Source: Apium graveolens
Taxonomy: Eukaryota; Streptophyta; Magnoliopsida; Apiales; Apiaceae
NCBI RefSeq assembly: GCF_009905375.1
Contig: NC_133649.1
Location: 221,863,380-221,927,379, forward strand
Reading direction: 5' to 3'
Length of the DNA stretch: 64,000 nt
Positions 42,689 to 54,100 of this stretch are shown one piece after another; the stretch's first letter is position 1, and each line of letters starts with the position of its first letter. Below the pieces are notes generated by a model that had not been told where the DNA came from, made no database searches, and saw only the letters and a list, made by a program, of their open reading frames with translations. The translations under genes and the position numbers were made by a program.

Positions 42689-45349
42689 TACAAATCTACG
42701 ATAGTAGCCGGCCAATCCTATGAAACTCCTTACCTCTGTGGGTGTGGTTGGCCTTTCCCAATTTGAGACCGCCTCTATCTTGGAGGGGTCGACCAATACT
42801 CCTTCCTTATTGATCACATGTCCTAAAAACTGTACTTCCTTCCGCCAGAATTCACACTTCGAGAATTTGGCAAACAACTGTTCTTCTCTGAGTATTCCTA
42901 GAGCTATCCTCAGATGCTCTACATGTTCTGCCTCAGTCCTTGAGTAGATTAAAATATCATCGATAAAAACTATCACACATTTGTCCAAGTACTTCTTGAA
43001 TACTCTGTTCATTAAATCCATGAAAGCCGCTGGGGCGTTGGTTAATCCAAAGGACATTACCAAGAACTCATAGTGCCCATACCTGGTACAGAACACAGTC
43101 TTGGCAATATCTTCGGATTTAATCTTTAGTTGGTGATATCCAGTTCTCAGTCAATCTTGGAAAAGTAAACAACTTCCTTAGGTGGTCGAACAGATCATCT
43201 ATTCTTGGTAACGGGTACCGGTTCTTTATGGTTAGCTTGTTCAACTCTCGGTAGTCGATGCACAGCCTCATGCTCCCATCTTTTTTCTTAACAAATAATA
43301 CTGGAGCTCCCCACGGAGACACACCGGGTCTTATCATTCCCTTATCCAAAAGTTCTTGTAATTGGGTAGCCAGTTCCTTCATTTCTAATGGGGCTAACCG
43401 GTAAGGTGCCTTTAAAACTGGCGTCGTCCCTGGGGCCAATTCAATAGCAAATTCAATCACTCTATCGGGTGGTAGTCCCGGAAGGTCTTGTGGGAATACA
43501 TCTTCAAATTCGTTGACTACCGGAATATCTTGCAAGTTGGGCACCTCCTTCTGCGTGTCCATCACATAGGCTAGGTAAGCCTCGTTTCCTTTTCGTAGCA
43601 TCTTATTAGCCTGGGCCATGGTCAAAAATTTCTGCGTCTGCCTCTTCCCTCTGAATATGACTTCTTTCTTCCCTGGGATATTCAACTTAACTTTCTTCCC
43701 CTTATAGTCTATCTGAGCATCACTGCTAGATGGCCAGTCCATTCCCAAAATTACGTCAAATTCCCCTAATTTAAAAGGAATCAGATCAACACTATAAGAT
43801 TGTTCCCCTATGTCTAACTCACAGGTGGGGTGAATCTGGTTAACAGGAATAATTTCATGGTTGGCTATTTCCACTTGTAAGGGTTCTATCAAGGGTTCAG
43901 CCTTAAGTCTTAATTTATGCGCAAAGTCCTTTGATATAAAAGATTTAGTTGCTCCCGAATAAAATAAAACATTTGCACTAACTGAATTTAGAGAAAGGGT
44001 ACCTGCTATCACATCTAAGTCTTTCATAGCATCTTGCACTGTCATGTTGAAAGTCCTCGCGGTAGGAGGCTTATTGGAGGCAGCCCTGCTGGATCCCGAA
44101 GCTGCTGGTTTGTTCATTGGGCATTCCCTCTTCCAATGACCCGGGCGTCCACACTGATGACAAGTGGTGGTTGGAATGACGGCAGGGGTTGACGAAGGGC
44201 ACTTAGTTGAATAGTGACCCTCTCGACCGCACTTAAAGCAGGTTACTGGCTTTCCCTTATACTCCCCAGAATGTATCCTTCCACAAGTGTTACAGGCTGG
44301 CAATGGGGGTCGAGACTGGTTGGAATAGGACATTCTTGACTTCTGGCCGCTCTGGCTCACATTCACACTCACGGGCCGCTTAAACCCAATGCTCCTTCCC
44401 GGTAGGGACACTGCTCCTCGATTAAATCTAGTTAGGAAGCTCCCTCCTGCGGAACCTTCACCCAAGCTCATACTTTTCCTCTTTATTCCCTTCTTCTCTC
44501 TTTCCTTCTGCATCTGTTCACTTCCGGCTTCTGCAATTGTTACCTTTTGCACCAGAGTGGCATAATCTGTAAGCTCAAGGATTGCCACCCTATTCTGAAT
44601 CCATGGTTTCAGTCCCTGCTGAAACCTCCTAGCTTTCTTTTCCTTGGTGCTTACAAACTTCGGCACAAACCTTGATAAGTCAGTAAATTTTGCTTCATAC
44701 TCTGCCACAGATAAATTATTCTGCTTTAGCTCCAAGAACTTGAGCTCCATCTGGTTCTCCATAAACCTTGGGAAATATTTTCCCAAAAACAACTGATTGA
44801 ACCTCTCCCAGGTTATGATAGCATCTGTCTCCATGTTTTTCTTGGCCTCCCACCAGTAGTTGGCCTCTCCTTTCAGAAGGTAGGTAGCAAATGCAGTCTT
44901 CTGTGCCTCATCGGTACTCAGAATCTCAAAGGATTTCTCCATTTCCTTTAGCCATGCCCTTGCCTCAACTGGGTCGGTTGATTCGTGGAACTCAGGGGGC
45001 TTAAGGGACTTGAAAGCCCTGAAAGAGGTTGCCACAACATTGTTATTTCCTTGAAGGGGTGGGTTGGGTTGACGTTCCAAGTTCTGCCTTAGTAGTTGCA
45101 TGAACTGTTCCATGGGATCCATGTCTGGGTTGGGTACTTGTTGCTCATCTCAGTTTCTCCTTCTTCAGTCTCTATCTCAAATCCTTCAACATCAAATATT
45201 TTCTCCTCCTCTTCATACATGGAGTCATCCTGTTCAACATAATCCTTATCTTCCTCTTCACTGTGTTCTGGGTTCCTACCGTCCTGGTTATGGCTTCCCT
45301 GGTCCTCAAATCCAGGGTTCGCCCTAGTTCTAATCTTTCTTGGCGGCAT
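42689..45349 (-). pseudogene. gag-pol: Tekay gag, protease and part of RT
   Basis: The minus-strand ATG at 45349 opens MPPRKIRTRANPGFED with an acidic stretch. The frame shifts near 45135. Then come [18 protein letters not shown]; capsid with [17 protein letters not shown] and [13 protein letters not shown]; and two zinc knuckles, [14 protein letters not shown] and [14 protein letters not shown]. The protease reads [11 protein letters not shown], where the catalytic Asp of DSG is Tyr (codon 43959-43961). The RT has [28 protein letters not shown], then two apparent single-base losses between about 43140 and 43185. It continues with [20 protein letters not shown] and the catalytic FIDD (42956-42967), and breaks after [11 protein letters not shown]. 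At least three frameshifts plus the protease change make it inactive. Confidence 0.9.
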
Positions 45350-45749
45350 GATACTGATAAATTTTGGGAAAATTCAACGTTAGGTCACAATCATACATAA
45401 AATTGTGCCTTGCACAGTTTCTATAATGGGGAGAATGTATCTCACAATTCTATTATATTATGACAGTTCTAATAAAAAGTGTAGTAATAATAACGATAAA
45501 AACAGTGATCTCGTTACTAAGGAACTGGACTGAAAGGAAACAAATATATACATAATGCGAGAAATACATAGTTTGATCTGGTCAAAAGTACAACAATGCT
45601 ACAGTCATCTGTCCAAAAGTTAAATACATGAGTCTATCTGTCTAGTCAGAGAAAGGGATACTATGTACAAGTCAACTATCCCGGAAAATTGGCTCTTACT
45701 ATGGCCTCGACTAACTAGACGACTAGACTACCACATCACTGGTCCTGAA
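45350..45749 (-). other. Spacer between Tekay leader ORF and gag
   Basis: There is no credible minus-strand ORF. It is part of the internal leader. A short plus-strand open frame at 45663-45854 overlaps the leader ORF in antisense and has no coding signs. Confidence 0.5.
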
Positions 45750-46385
45750 TCAAACTCCGGAGCGGGTCAGCTCCCACACTCTTTCCATCGCACGACGGAA
45801 AATATAGTCAGCCTGCCTCCTGGAGATCCTGCCATATCTATCTCCCTGAAGTGATCGGAGTCTCGCACGGGCCGTGAGCTCTATCCCAGTCAGCTTGCTC
45901 CTCAAGGATCGGGGTATGGTAGCTCTAGCCTCATGAGCTTGGGCACACCTACCAGCCCTCCCCACATCCAGCCGGGCCTCAGCAAGAGCCACTCGAGTCC
46001 TCAGAACATCCTGAACATAGCCGTGAGCTAACAAAGACTGCCTATGGGCAGGGTCGAGAGGTGGTGAATCCGGAGCCGCTGGGGGTGCCTCCTCGGTCTG
46101 CTTAGGCTCGGGAGTATGGGTCTCAGAGCTGTCATCATAGGGTCTCCAAGATAGTGGTGGAGGGGTAGGAACTTTGACCACCGGGAGTGAGGGTAAAGGG
46201 GTACTAGTGTACTCTACCATAGCTCCGACATGCTCCTCAGCTACTGGGACCTCATCTGGGTCCTCCTCATCTGAAATCGCAATAACCTCTGTCTCTGACT
46301 CTTCTGAGGGGTCCTTCTCCTCCATCTCAGGCTCCTCCTGATCCTCGGCATCTAGCAGTGCCTCATCATGCTCACGCTCGAACAT
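45750..46385 (-). CDS. Tekay pre-gag extra ORF (211 aa)
   Basis: An intact frame runs from ATG at 46385 (MFEREHDEALLDAEDQEEP) to a stop at 45750, between the primer site and gag. The first third is strongly acidic and contains VIAISDEED, a textbook-like SUMO-interacting pattern (hydrophobic V-I-x-I followed by acidic residues). The middle is Pro-rich (PTPPPLSWRP, APPAAPDSPPLDP). The last third is basic and helical (RTRVALAEARLDVGRAGRC, RSKLTGIELTARARLRSLQGDRYG). It has no recognised enzyme motif. Extra ORFs near gag are known in plant gypsy elements. A shortened remnant lies in the 2037-15775 element at about 6375-6552. It is the only longish ORF of this fragment without a stop. Function is unknown; a role in chromatin or nuclear targeting is speculation. 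Confidence 0.6.
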   Translation of the reverse strand: MFEREHDEALLDAEDQEEPEMEEKDPSEESETEVIAISDEEDPDEVPVAEEHVGAMVEYTSTPLPSLPVVKVPTPPPLSWRPYDDSSETHTPEPKQTEEAPPAAPDSPPLDPAHRQSLLAHGYVQDVLRTRVALAEARLDVGRAGRCAQAHEARATIPRSLRSKLTGIELTARARLRSLQGDRYGRISRRQADYIFRRAMERVWELTRSGV

Positions 46386-46581
46386 CTCTGGGTCCTCTAT
46401 CTCAGGCGCCTACATATTAAACGAGCTAAGTTACTATCATGATACTTATAAGGGTTCCCGTAAGGGTTTTAACTGTCAGCGCTACTTTAAGTAGTCCGAC
46501 CATGAACTTGGCAAGAGTTCTTATTATCTTTGTGAGTTTATTATTATATCGTCGTATCATCTCTGAGGTTTATAACGCTTA

Positions 46582-46593
46582 GCTCTGATACCA
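46582..46593 (-). other. Primer binding site of the Tekay fragment
   Basis: The minus strand reads TGGTATCAGAGC four bases inside the LTR edge at 46598. It marks the adjacent LTR as the 5' one. Confidence 0.95.
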
Positions 46594-46597
46594 TTTC

Positions 46598-49500
46598 TGT
46601 AACACCCCCAGATTCGGGGTCGGGGATCCGGGTCGTCACGGTCTTTCTTTCCACAATATCACTTAACTTAATTAATAATAATAAATAATCTCATGCTGTG
46701 ACCCCACACTAACACACACCATAACACGTTATAGTCTCAGAGATGAAATTGAAATAAGTACAAGTCCTTGAATCCACTATTTAGAAGTTATTACAACCCA
46801 AAATGATTACTTGATAAGTTTACAGTTAATTGCCATTATCTGCCATAAGTTATAATTATACATAATTGATTCCCAAAAGTAGAATGCATGATCTACAAAT
46901 AGATCTACCTCTGCAGCTATAGCTGCTACGATATCAACGGGAAGACGCGGGACGCTTCCCACGCACTTGCGCTGGGTCTGCTTGAGTCTGGCCATCTTTC
47001 CTAACTGTTGTTGTGTGATAAAGAAATGAAGCAAGAGTGAGCATTACAGCTCGCAAGATAATATATAGTGTAAACAATAATGCAAGTATCTAGATGGATA
47101 ACTTACTGGAAACCTTTATCAAGTGTAAGGTAATTACTTACTGGATATAAGCTTAAAGGAAGATGAAGTTACCAATTACTTCACTATACTTATACCATTT
47201 TAGAAATCTACTTGAACTACCACTGTTCAAGTATACTAAGTTTTCGAAGTTCATCACATAGGTGGGACTACAACATAAGACTTGAATAGATTCGACCTTT
47301 GAAATAATATTGAATGAAATGAAGTTACGAGATACTTCACTAAGTCCCGATATATATATATATATCCATATATATCTCTCATACATTTCCCGAAAACCTC
47401 TGTTATGTAAAGTATGAACAGAGTTGCAATACCCAATGAATTTGGGAAGAAAGAACTTTGGTATAAACCCGATATCTTGCTGAACAGGCAAAGATACCAA
47501 TAAGTAACCTTTTCTACTAGTAGATGGACGAATTCCCCACTGGTCATCACCCTGGCGGCATTAGGACCTATGCTGGACTGCCACTCAGCCACTTACGCAT
47601 TGATGAAATCCCACTGAGCCACTTACACTTTCATGGACGCCCACTGAGCCCATGTTGCTTATGCCGACTCAAATAGATGGACTTAGTTCTCGAACGTTGG
47701 GAAAGTAATCAAAATGTTTTCTCAAAACAGCAACCTTGTTGCGAATATAAAATACACTACAGAGCCGGATCCCTCGGGTTTTGAGCGAGTATTTAAATCC
47801 CCTTTGAAAGGAAGATCTTAGATATAAAAATGAGTTTTGGGATCCGCTCTAACTTTCAAAATCATTTTGAAGATTCGAAAACATTTTTAAGAATGTTTGG
47901 AGTAATGCTGATTTAATAAAATAAATTAGTCCCGATATGTTGGAGAATATCTGAATATTATTATTTAAAAAATATTCCCATAAAGGATAATATCTATAAA
48001 AATAATTGAAGTAGAAGTTTTAAGACTCATACTTGAAATGAATAATAAATAACCAAAGATATACTTATACGAAAGTACGATCTTTATTTGAATAATCGAA
48101 AATAAGTTTGATTATCGAAACATTATTCTTTAATAAAATAAAGAATATTATTTAAAAAAAGGAGCGAAGTCATAAGCCCTCGAATGAATATTCAAAATAA
48201 TATTCATTAAATAAAATAAGCGGAGTCATAAGTCCTCAAATGAATATTCAAAATAATATTCATTAAATAAAATAAAGTTATCGAATAAACCTTATTTGAT
48301 TAATAGTTTTGAAAACTATATCAATATATATATTTATATATATATATATTATACTCGGGAATATCGACTCCCGGTTTAGAAAATGTTCAACTTTGGGTCC
48401 CCTATACTAAGGGTATACGCAACTACTGCTTATCTCTAGCATAGGTATTATGCAACTTATAAGCATTTGAATCAACAATTAGATATCAAGATTACGAAAC
48501 AGGAATGCATATATACCATATCAGCATGCTCCAATATATCGCAAGATTTGCTAATAATGATCATGCATTTATCACAAGATAATGCATATACATATATACA
48601 TCACAATAACAGTATAACGGGTAGAAAACTTGCCTGAGCGACTGGGGGTGGTAAAAGGCTTGGGACGAGTCTGGTAACCTATAAACAACATATAAGTTGG
48701 AATTAAACCAAAGTCGCTTAAGAATCTATACTTTAACCAATTAGACCCTAACGTTCGCTTTTGCGCTTAACGATTCACCTAAGTCGCTCGAGTACCCTCG
48801 GCTCCACCATTTTTAATAAATTAACCATTAAGAATTTTAAGGCGATTCTTTCAAAAGTACCCTACCAACTGCCTAATCCACTTTACATAATTTTTTCATA
48901 CCCCAATTAGTCGTTTAAGGGCCTTAACCAAGGTTTCAAAGTAAGGCGAGGGGTAATGGTTCGTTCGCGAAACGCCGTTACTTAAAACAGTCGTTTCTCC
49001 TAAACCGTACATCGGATTCAAGCGAACCACATATCAAAACAAAGCTTGTAACATGAACTATCTAATAATGGAAATGGTAAAAACCTAACAGTGAGTTCAC
49101 GGGTCCTGAAGTTAAGAACAAAAACAGTCTAAGGTAAATCGGGCATTATGACGGCTATGTTTACGAGATTACCAAATTTGTACCATTCCAAATCAATCCA
49201 CAATCAACCCACAATCATTACTACAACCAAAATCCATACATACTTTACTATAACAGCCCCAACATCTCAAGATTTCCAATTTATACTACCCTCAAACATG
49301 AACTAAAAGCTATACTTAAGTTCATTAACCAATAATCGAGATTTACAACTTCAAACTCATTACAAATCCAACCACACTCTAAGTATACAAGAATCATGCT
49401 TCTCATGAACCATACCAAACATAAAAACTCTAAATATTCAAAAGTAGGGCTAGGGTATGAGATTATACCTTCCTTGGTGAGTAGAAGTAACTAAGGAGCT

Positions 49501-49951
49501 TGAAACAACCCTTGAAAATCCTTACTAAAGCTTTATCTAAAGAAAACACAAGATCAAAATTTTCAAGATCTTAAAAACACTATTCACCCTCTTCTTCCAT
49601 GAATTATTGGAAGAGATTGTGAAGGAAATAGAAGCTTAGATTCATAGGATAGCTATATCTATGTACAAGGAACCTTGGATAATTACCTCACAATTTAACA
49701 ATGCTTGGAACTTGAATTTGGATTTTATTTTCTTTGAAGAAATGGAGAAGCCGAGAGCTTCTTGCTTGAATAATGTAAAGTCAACTTGTGTTTTTGTGTT
49801 ATGATTTGTTTTGGCTTGGTTGCTTCCTTTTGTTGTTAATTAGATTGTTATCATGGTAAAAATTGTGTGGCTCACAATCAACCAACCAATCCTTCCCACC
49901 TTGTCATGCTTATGTCATCTGCTTATGTCATCTTGTTACACTTGTCTTCCT
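46598..49951 (-). repeat. 5' LTR of the Tekay fragment, 5' end missing
   Basis: This LTR is 3354 bp. Its inner end reads CCGAATCTGGGGGTGTTACA on the minus strand. It aligns in order with 2037-6112, including the three AT-rich units (about 48133-48275), the TA run (48325-48352) and the micro-ORF. The match starts about 460 bp into the LTR, so the outer end is lost at the junction with SIRE integrase near 49951. Divergence from the other family is large enough to need gaps throughout. Confidence 0.88.
46807..46995 (-). CDS. LTR micro-ORF, Tekay version (62 aa), H3-tail-like start
   Basis: The minus-strand ATG at 46995 begins MARLKQTQRK, then VGSVPRLPVD and an AAIAAEVDL core. The stop used by the other family is lost, so the frame runs on to 46807 through LTR sequence. 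Over the shared ~100 bases I see only a few base changes, while the flanks differ much more. Four of the changes alter the residue (Gln/Lys, Arg/Cys, Val/Ile, Leu/Phe). See the matching entry at 5721-5822. Confidence 0.4.
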   Translation of the reverse strand: MARLKQTQRKCVGSVPRLPVDIVAAIAAEVDLFVDHAFYFWESIMYNYNLWQIMAINCKLIK

Positions 49952-50414
49952 CTTGTTGGCTTCTTGTTCTTGAACAATTGGTATGGAGTCATGCATTTTG
50001 CTTGATTAACCAAAGAAATATTCTGAGTGTAGCATGCAGTATTTATAGCTTCAGCCCATAAGTATGTTGGTAACTTTGATTCTTCAAGCATTATCCTTGC
50101 AGCTTCAATAAGTGATCTGTTCTTTCTTTCTACTACTCTATTTTGTTGTGGAGTTCTTGCTGCTGAAAACTCATGCATAATCCCATTCTCTTCACAAAAC
50201 GCTCTTATGACGGAATTCTTGAACTCAGTTCCATTGTCACTCTTGATTCTTCTAACTTTGAAATCAGGATGATTATTGACTTGCCTTATGTGATTGATGA
50301 TGATTTCACTAGCCTCATCTTTAGACTTTAGGAAATATGTCCAAGAGAACTTTGAGAAATCATCTACAATTAATAGGCATAATATTTTCCTTGAGATGGA
50401 CAACACATTGACTG
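49952..50414 (-). pseudogene. pol: SIRE integrase core, downstream half
   Basis: The minus-strand frame includes LLIVDDFSKFSWTYFLKSKDEA, VRRIKSDNGTEFKNS, EENGIMHEFSAARTPQQNRVVERKNRSLIEAARIML and TPYQLFKNKKPT. The second Asp (SDNGTEF) and the Glu (VVERKNR) of the DDE core are present, and an Arg replaces the usual Gly in QQNG. It is cut on one side by the giant-LTR element at 50414 (the frame resumes at 60289). On the other side it ends abruptly at about 49952, where Tekay LTR begins. Integrase end, RT and RNase H are missing. Confidence 0.88.
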
Positions 50415-50993
50415 TGTAATATTCCATATTTTCAAATATTATTATTATAATTATTTGAAATTGTTTATGTGATTTCATGTGAATTTTGGTGAATTATCTG
50501 GTAATTGGAGTTGATGTTTTGGATGTTTATATATGATATTCTTTGAGTATTCTAATTTTATATGTCCGGAATAAAATATAGGTAATTGTGATATTTTTCT
50601 GGTAATTTTTGGAATGTTATATGATTTTATAATAATTTATGAATTGTTAATTATTTTCTGAATAATTACAAAATTATTTTATAAAGACGGGAATCGTTCA
50701 ACCTCAACCGTTTTTGCGTTTTTATAACCCGAAACTCTTCCGAAAACTCCTTCCTAACCTAATCTGGTAATTACGGACATTTCCGTGTTTTAACTTTTTC
50801 GATCCGGATTACGGTTTGACCCGTGCGCGGCCCGGCGCAAAATTTTCGATACGATAACCATTTCGATAAATCAACAAAACCCGTATTCTCGAGAGAAAGG
50901 ATATTTTTACATTATTTTCGTATATGGTATTTTATGAAAAGCTCAGTTTTGATAATTATCCAAATCTGGTATTAAATTGTATCATTTTTATAG

Positions 50994-51054
50994 TTACTTA
51001 GCGGCTAAGTAATCTATTTTTGGATTGTTTTGTAGTTACTTAGCGGCTAAGCAA
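50994..51054 (+). promoter_or_regulatory. Paired 19 bp palindromes upstream of the TATA box
   Basis: TTACTTAGCGGCTAAGTAA (50994-51012) is a perfect 9+1+9 inverted repeat. A second copy at 51036-51054 ends GCAA instead of GTAA. Start-to-start spacing is 42 bp, and the TATA box begins 49 bp after the second copy. Both recur in the 3' LTR at 56598-56616 and 56640-56658 without change, although the surroundings differ. Confidence 0.7.
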
Positions 51055-51102
51055 CTAATTTATCGATCCAAAACGATCCAGAACGAACCAATATTCCGTA
51101 AA

Positions 51103-51110
51103 TATAAATA
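51103..51110 (+). promoter_or_regulatory. TATA box of the giant-LTR element
   Basis: TATAAATA followed by GCC is repeated in the 3' LTR at 56707-56714. It lies just downstream of the paired palindromes. Confidence 0.65.
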
Positions 51111-54100
51111 GCCTATTTCTTATTTCATTTATTTCGTTTATTCATTTGCAACCAGTAAAATACAGTAAATACAGAGAAAAACCTTAGAAACCGATACGTT
51201 CTTGAGACTCTAACGCACGAACGAGGACGTTACCGAACTCTGATTCAAGCGTGTAATATATCAAAATGAAGCTCTCGATATCTTCTTTCTGAATCAATCA
51301 TCAGTTTTTACCCAGAAATCAAGGTAATTTTCTTATTTAATTATTTTAATTTGAATTATTTGGGGAATAAAATATAAATTTTTGCAGACGTGATTATTTG
51401 AGTGTTTTGATGATTCCATGTTGTAGAGCATGTTTTTCTGGTCAATTTCATATATTATACTTCAAAAATAGAGTTCAATATAATGTAGTAATTGAAGTTT
51501 GATTTTCTGGAAATTCTGTAAAAAGCTGTTCTTGGTGTTCTTGAAAAGTTCTGAGAATCAAACCCAAAATTGAAGGTGATATTGAAGACAAAATAACAAG
51601 TATTTGTGACCGTTGTGAAGCCCTTGATCCCCTCTATCATATTCTGCAATCAAAATGATCAAAGAAGGTATCGATTTTGATAGTCGATTTTTGGATTTAA
51701 TTTTCGAATTGGGGGTTTCTTGATTGTTACTCGTTTATTGATTTGGTTTATGCAGAATTATAGATTGTCTTTCTCTGAGTTTAATGATATTTTTGATTGA
51801 ATTTATCGTGTCCGATTTAAAGTCGCCGGAAAACTTTGAGTATTCGCCGGCTTTCATGGCGTTTTGATCGGAATCGATGGGTTCACGTTCGTCTATTACG
51901 GTGGTGACTCGTTCTGAGCTGCTGAGTTTGTGATGAATTGATTCGAGTCAAAAAACGTAGAAAACGATTGTGAAGAGTGGGAGATTCGGGCTAGCCGGAA
52001 TCCGGCGAACCACCGGAAACTAGGTTTCAATTCCAGAATCCGGCCGGTTTTCGACCCGGATCCGGTTGGATTCTTATCGACCCGTTTTCTGATTTAAACC
52101 GACCCGACTTTGATTCTCCTAAACCCTAATTCCTAATTTCAATTGTGTTTCCAGAATTCTGATTTAAAAAATAATTCAAAAATCTGATTTTTTTAATTTC
52201 TAAAAATTCATTTTCATTTTGAAAATCATTATTTTCATTCTGAAAATTTATTAAAAATTCAAAAATAAATCCAAATTATTTAATTAATTAATTTTAGTTG
52301 ATAATTAATTATTTAATTAGTCAATTAATTTCAATATTAATTGATTAATTAATTTAATTAGTTATTAATTAATTTTAATTGATTATTTAATTAGATTTAA
52401 TTATTTATTTTGATTTAAAAATTCCGAAAAATGGTTTTGAACTTTAAAATATTATTTTAAATTATTTTCCTGGCTCGATAATTCATATAAAATTATTTCC
52501 GGGTGTTTGAGCCCTATTATTCAATTATTAAATGATTCGGAGACCCGTTTCAATTTCGAAAAATGTTCAAAAATTCATAATAAATAAAGCGTTCGTCCGT
52601 TTAATACGAAACGAACGCCTCTAGACTCAGAAAAATATTCCGCTTTCATTAAAAATAATTTCGAGACCCAAATCCTTTTGTTTCGAAAGGTCGCTTGTTT
52701 TACGAATCATTCTGAGTCGCGTAGTGACTGAAAAATCATATTTTTGCCCCGATTTTAGTTTTAAACGTACCGAATCGAATGTTTTGATGAACCGAGTCAT
52801 ATATGATATGAATTTTGTGATACGTGGCTTATATGATTATGTGCTATGTGAAATACGTGTGTACGTGGGTCAATGGTCTTGTATTTGACTGTCTTCTTTA
52901 TGTGCGGGCTATCGTATTGGTAGACATTAGGGTTTTGAAGCGCAGTTCGTCGAATAATTATCGATTAGACGATTAGAGTGTGATCTTCTAATTATATATA
53001 CGAGTCTTTCAAGACGATCAGTACCAGATGGAATGGATGAAGGCTAGAGTTGAATAGTATGGAATATTGGGTTGCAGCACTGCATGAGCAGCAGGCTAAA
53101 TGATTAGTAGAATAAAGACGGTGATGTTTTGAGACAGAATTTCAGAATAGATGTGTTTCTATGAGTGTGACTAACTGCTAAAAACCCAAAGGCAAGTATC
53201 CCTATCATCACTTATTGTTCAAGTGATATTTATTTTCAATCTTATCATGCAATTATTGCTTTCCTCAGTTCGGAATAGATAAATATTTTATATATCGCTG
53301 AATTAAATGATTCTGTTTATGCAAGTACTCTTCTGCTATCCTATGTTCAGGATAGCTAAGCGATTTTACTTATAAAATTACTGGATTTATAAATGTTTTG
53401 GATTTTGAGAAAGATGATTTGGTTGCGAGTATTCCTACCCAAGTAAATGAGGGAATAAAATTATTTTGGGTGTCGATTATAATGACCCCTTTTCAATAAA
53501 ATATTTTAAGATTGGATCATAATTGCGTAAGTGACCGGGACGGACGGTCCAGCAGAGGACTATTTCTAAGTGTCTTATGGAATATTATGACACAATTTTT
53601 GCCACAGGCAGGTATATTGCCTTTTGTTTGAGTACTCGTGTTTTTGGGGTCATCTTTCTACGAATCATGACTCAGTGCTATCACACGGGCTGATCAGCAA
53701 GCGATAGTACGTCCTTCGGAGAATGATCCCAATCTAAATTATCATATCATTTTTGATATTTATAGAATAAATGATTTACAACTGTTTCTGTTTTGGAATA
53801 ATGGTAAAATGCAGTTTTGATTCAGATTCTGAATTATGCTGATACTTACGTTGTTGTTAAATATCAAAGGTGGTATTAGTATAGATGATTGATGTTGACT
53901 TTAGTATGGGATGTTGTGAGCATCAAAGTTCGTATTGATATATGATTTGATATGAAAGCAAAATAAGTATTAATTTCAAGAGTTCGGTTTTGAGTAAAGT
54001 TTATGATTCAATCCATAATCATTATTTCATATTATTGTGGTTTACGATATTTCCGTAAACACTGTTTTACGAGTTTATTCTCGTCAAGATTCAAAGTATT

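Larger units (their letters stand above)
42689..49951 (-). mobile_element. Tekay (chromovirus) fragment, truncated on both sides
   Basis: Minus strand: an LTR lacking its first ~460 bp (46598-49951), primer site (46582-46593), leader, extra ORF (45750-46385), gag, protease and RT (42689-45349). The sequence stops inside RT. RNase H, integrase and the 3' LTR are absent. Both ends abut SIRE sequence on the same strand, with no target duplication or LTR terminus at either junction. LTR and gag are related to the 2037-15775 element but clearly diverged. Confidence 0.88.

Noticed and set aside
51455..51649. Antisense 64-codon frames in the giant LTRs (also 57057-57251)
   Set aside because: Same LTR duplicated; no domain; opposite to element transcription.
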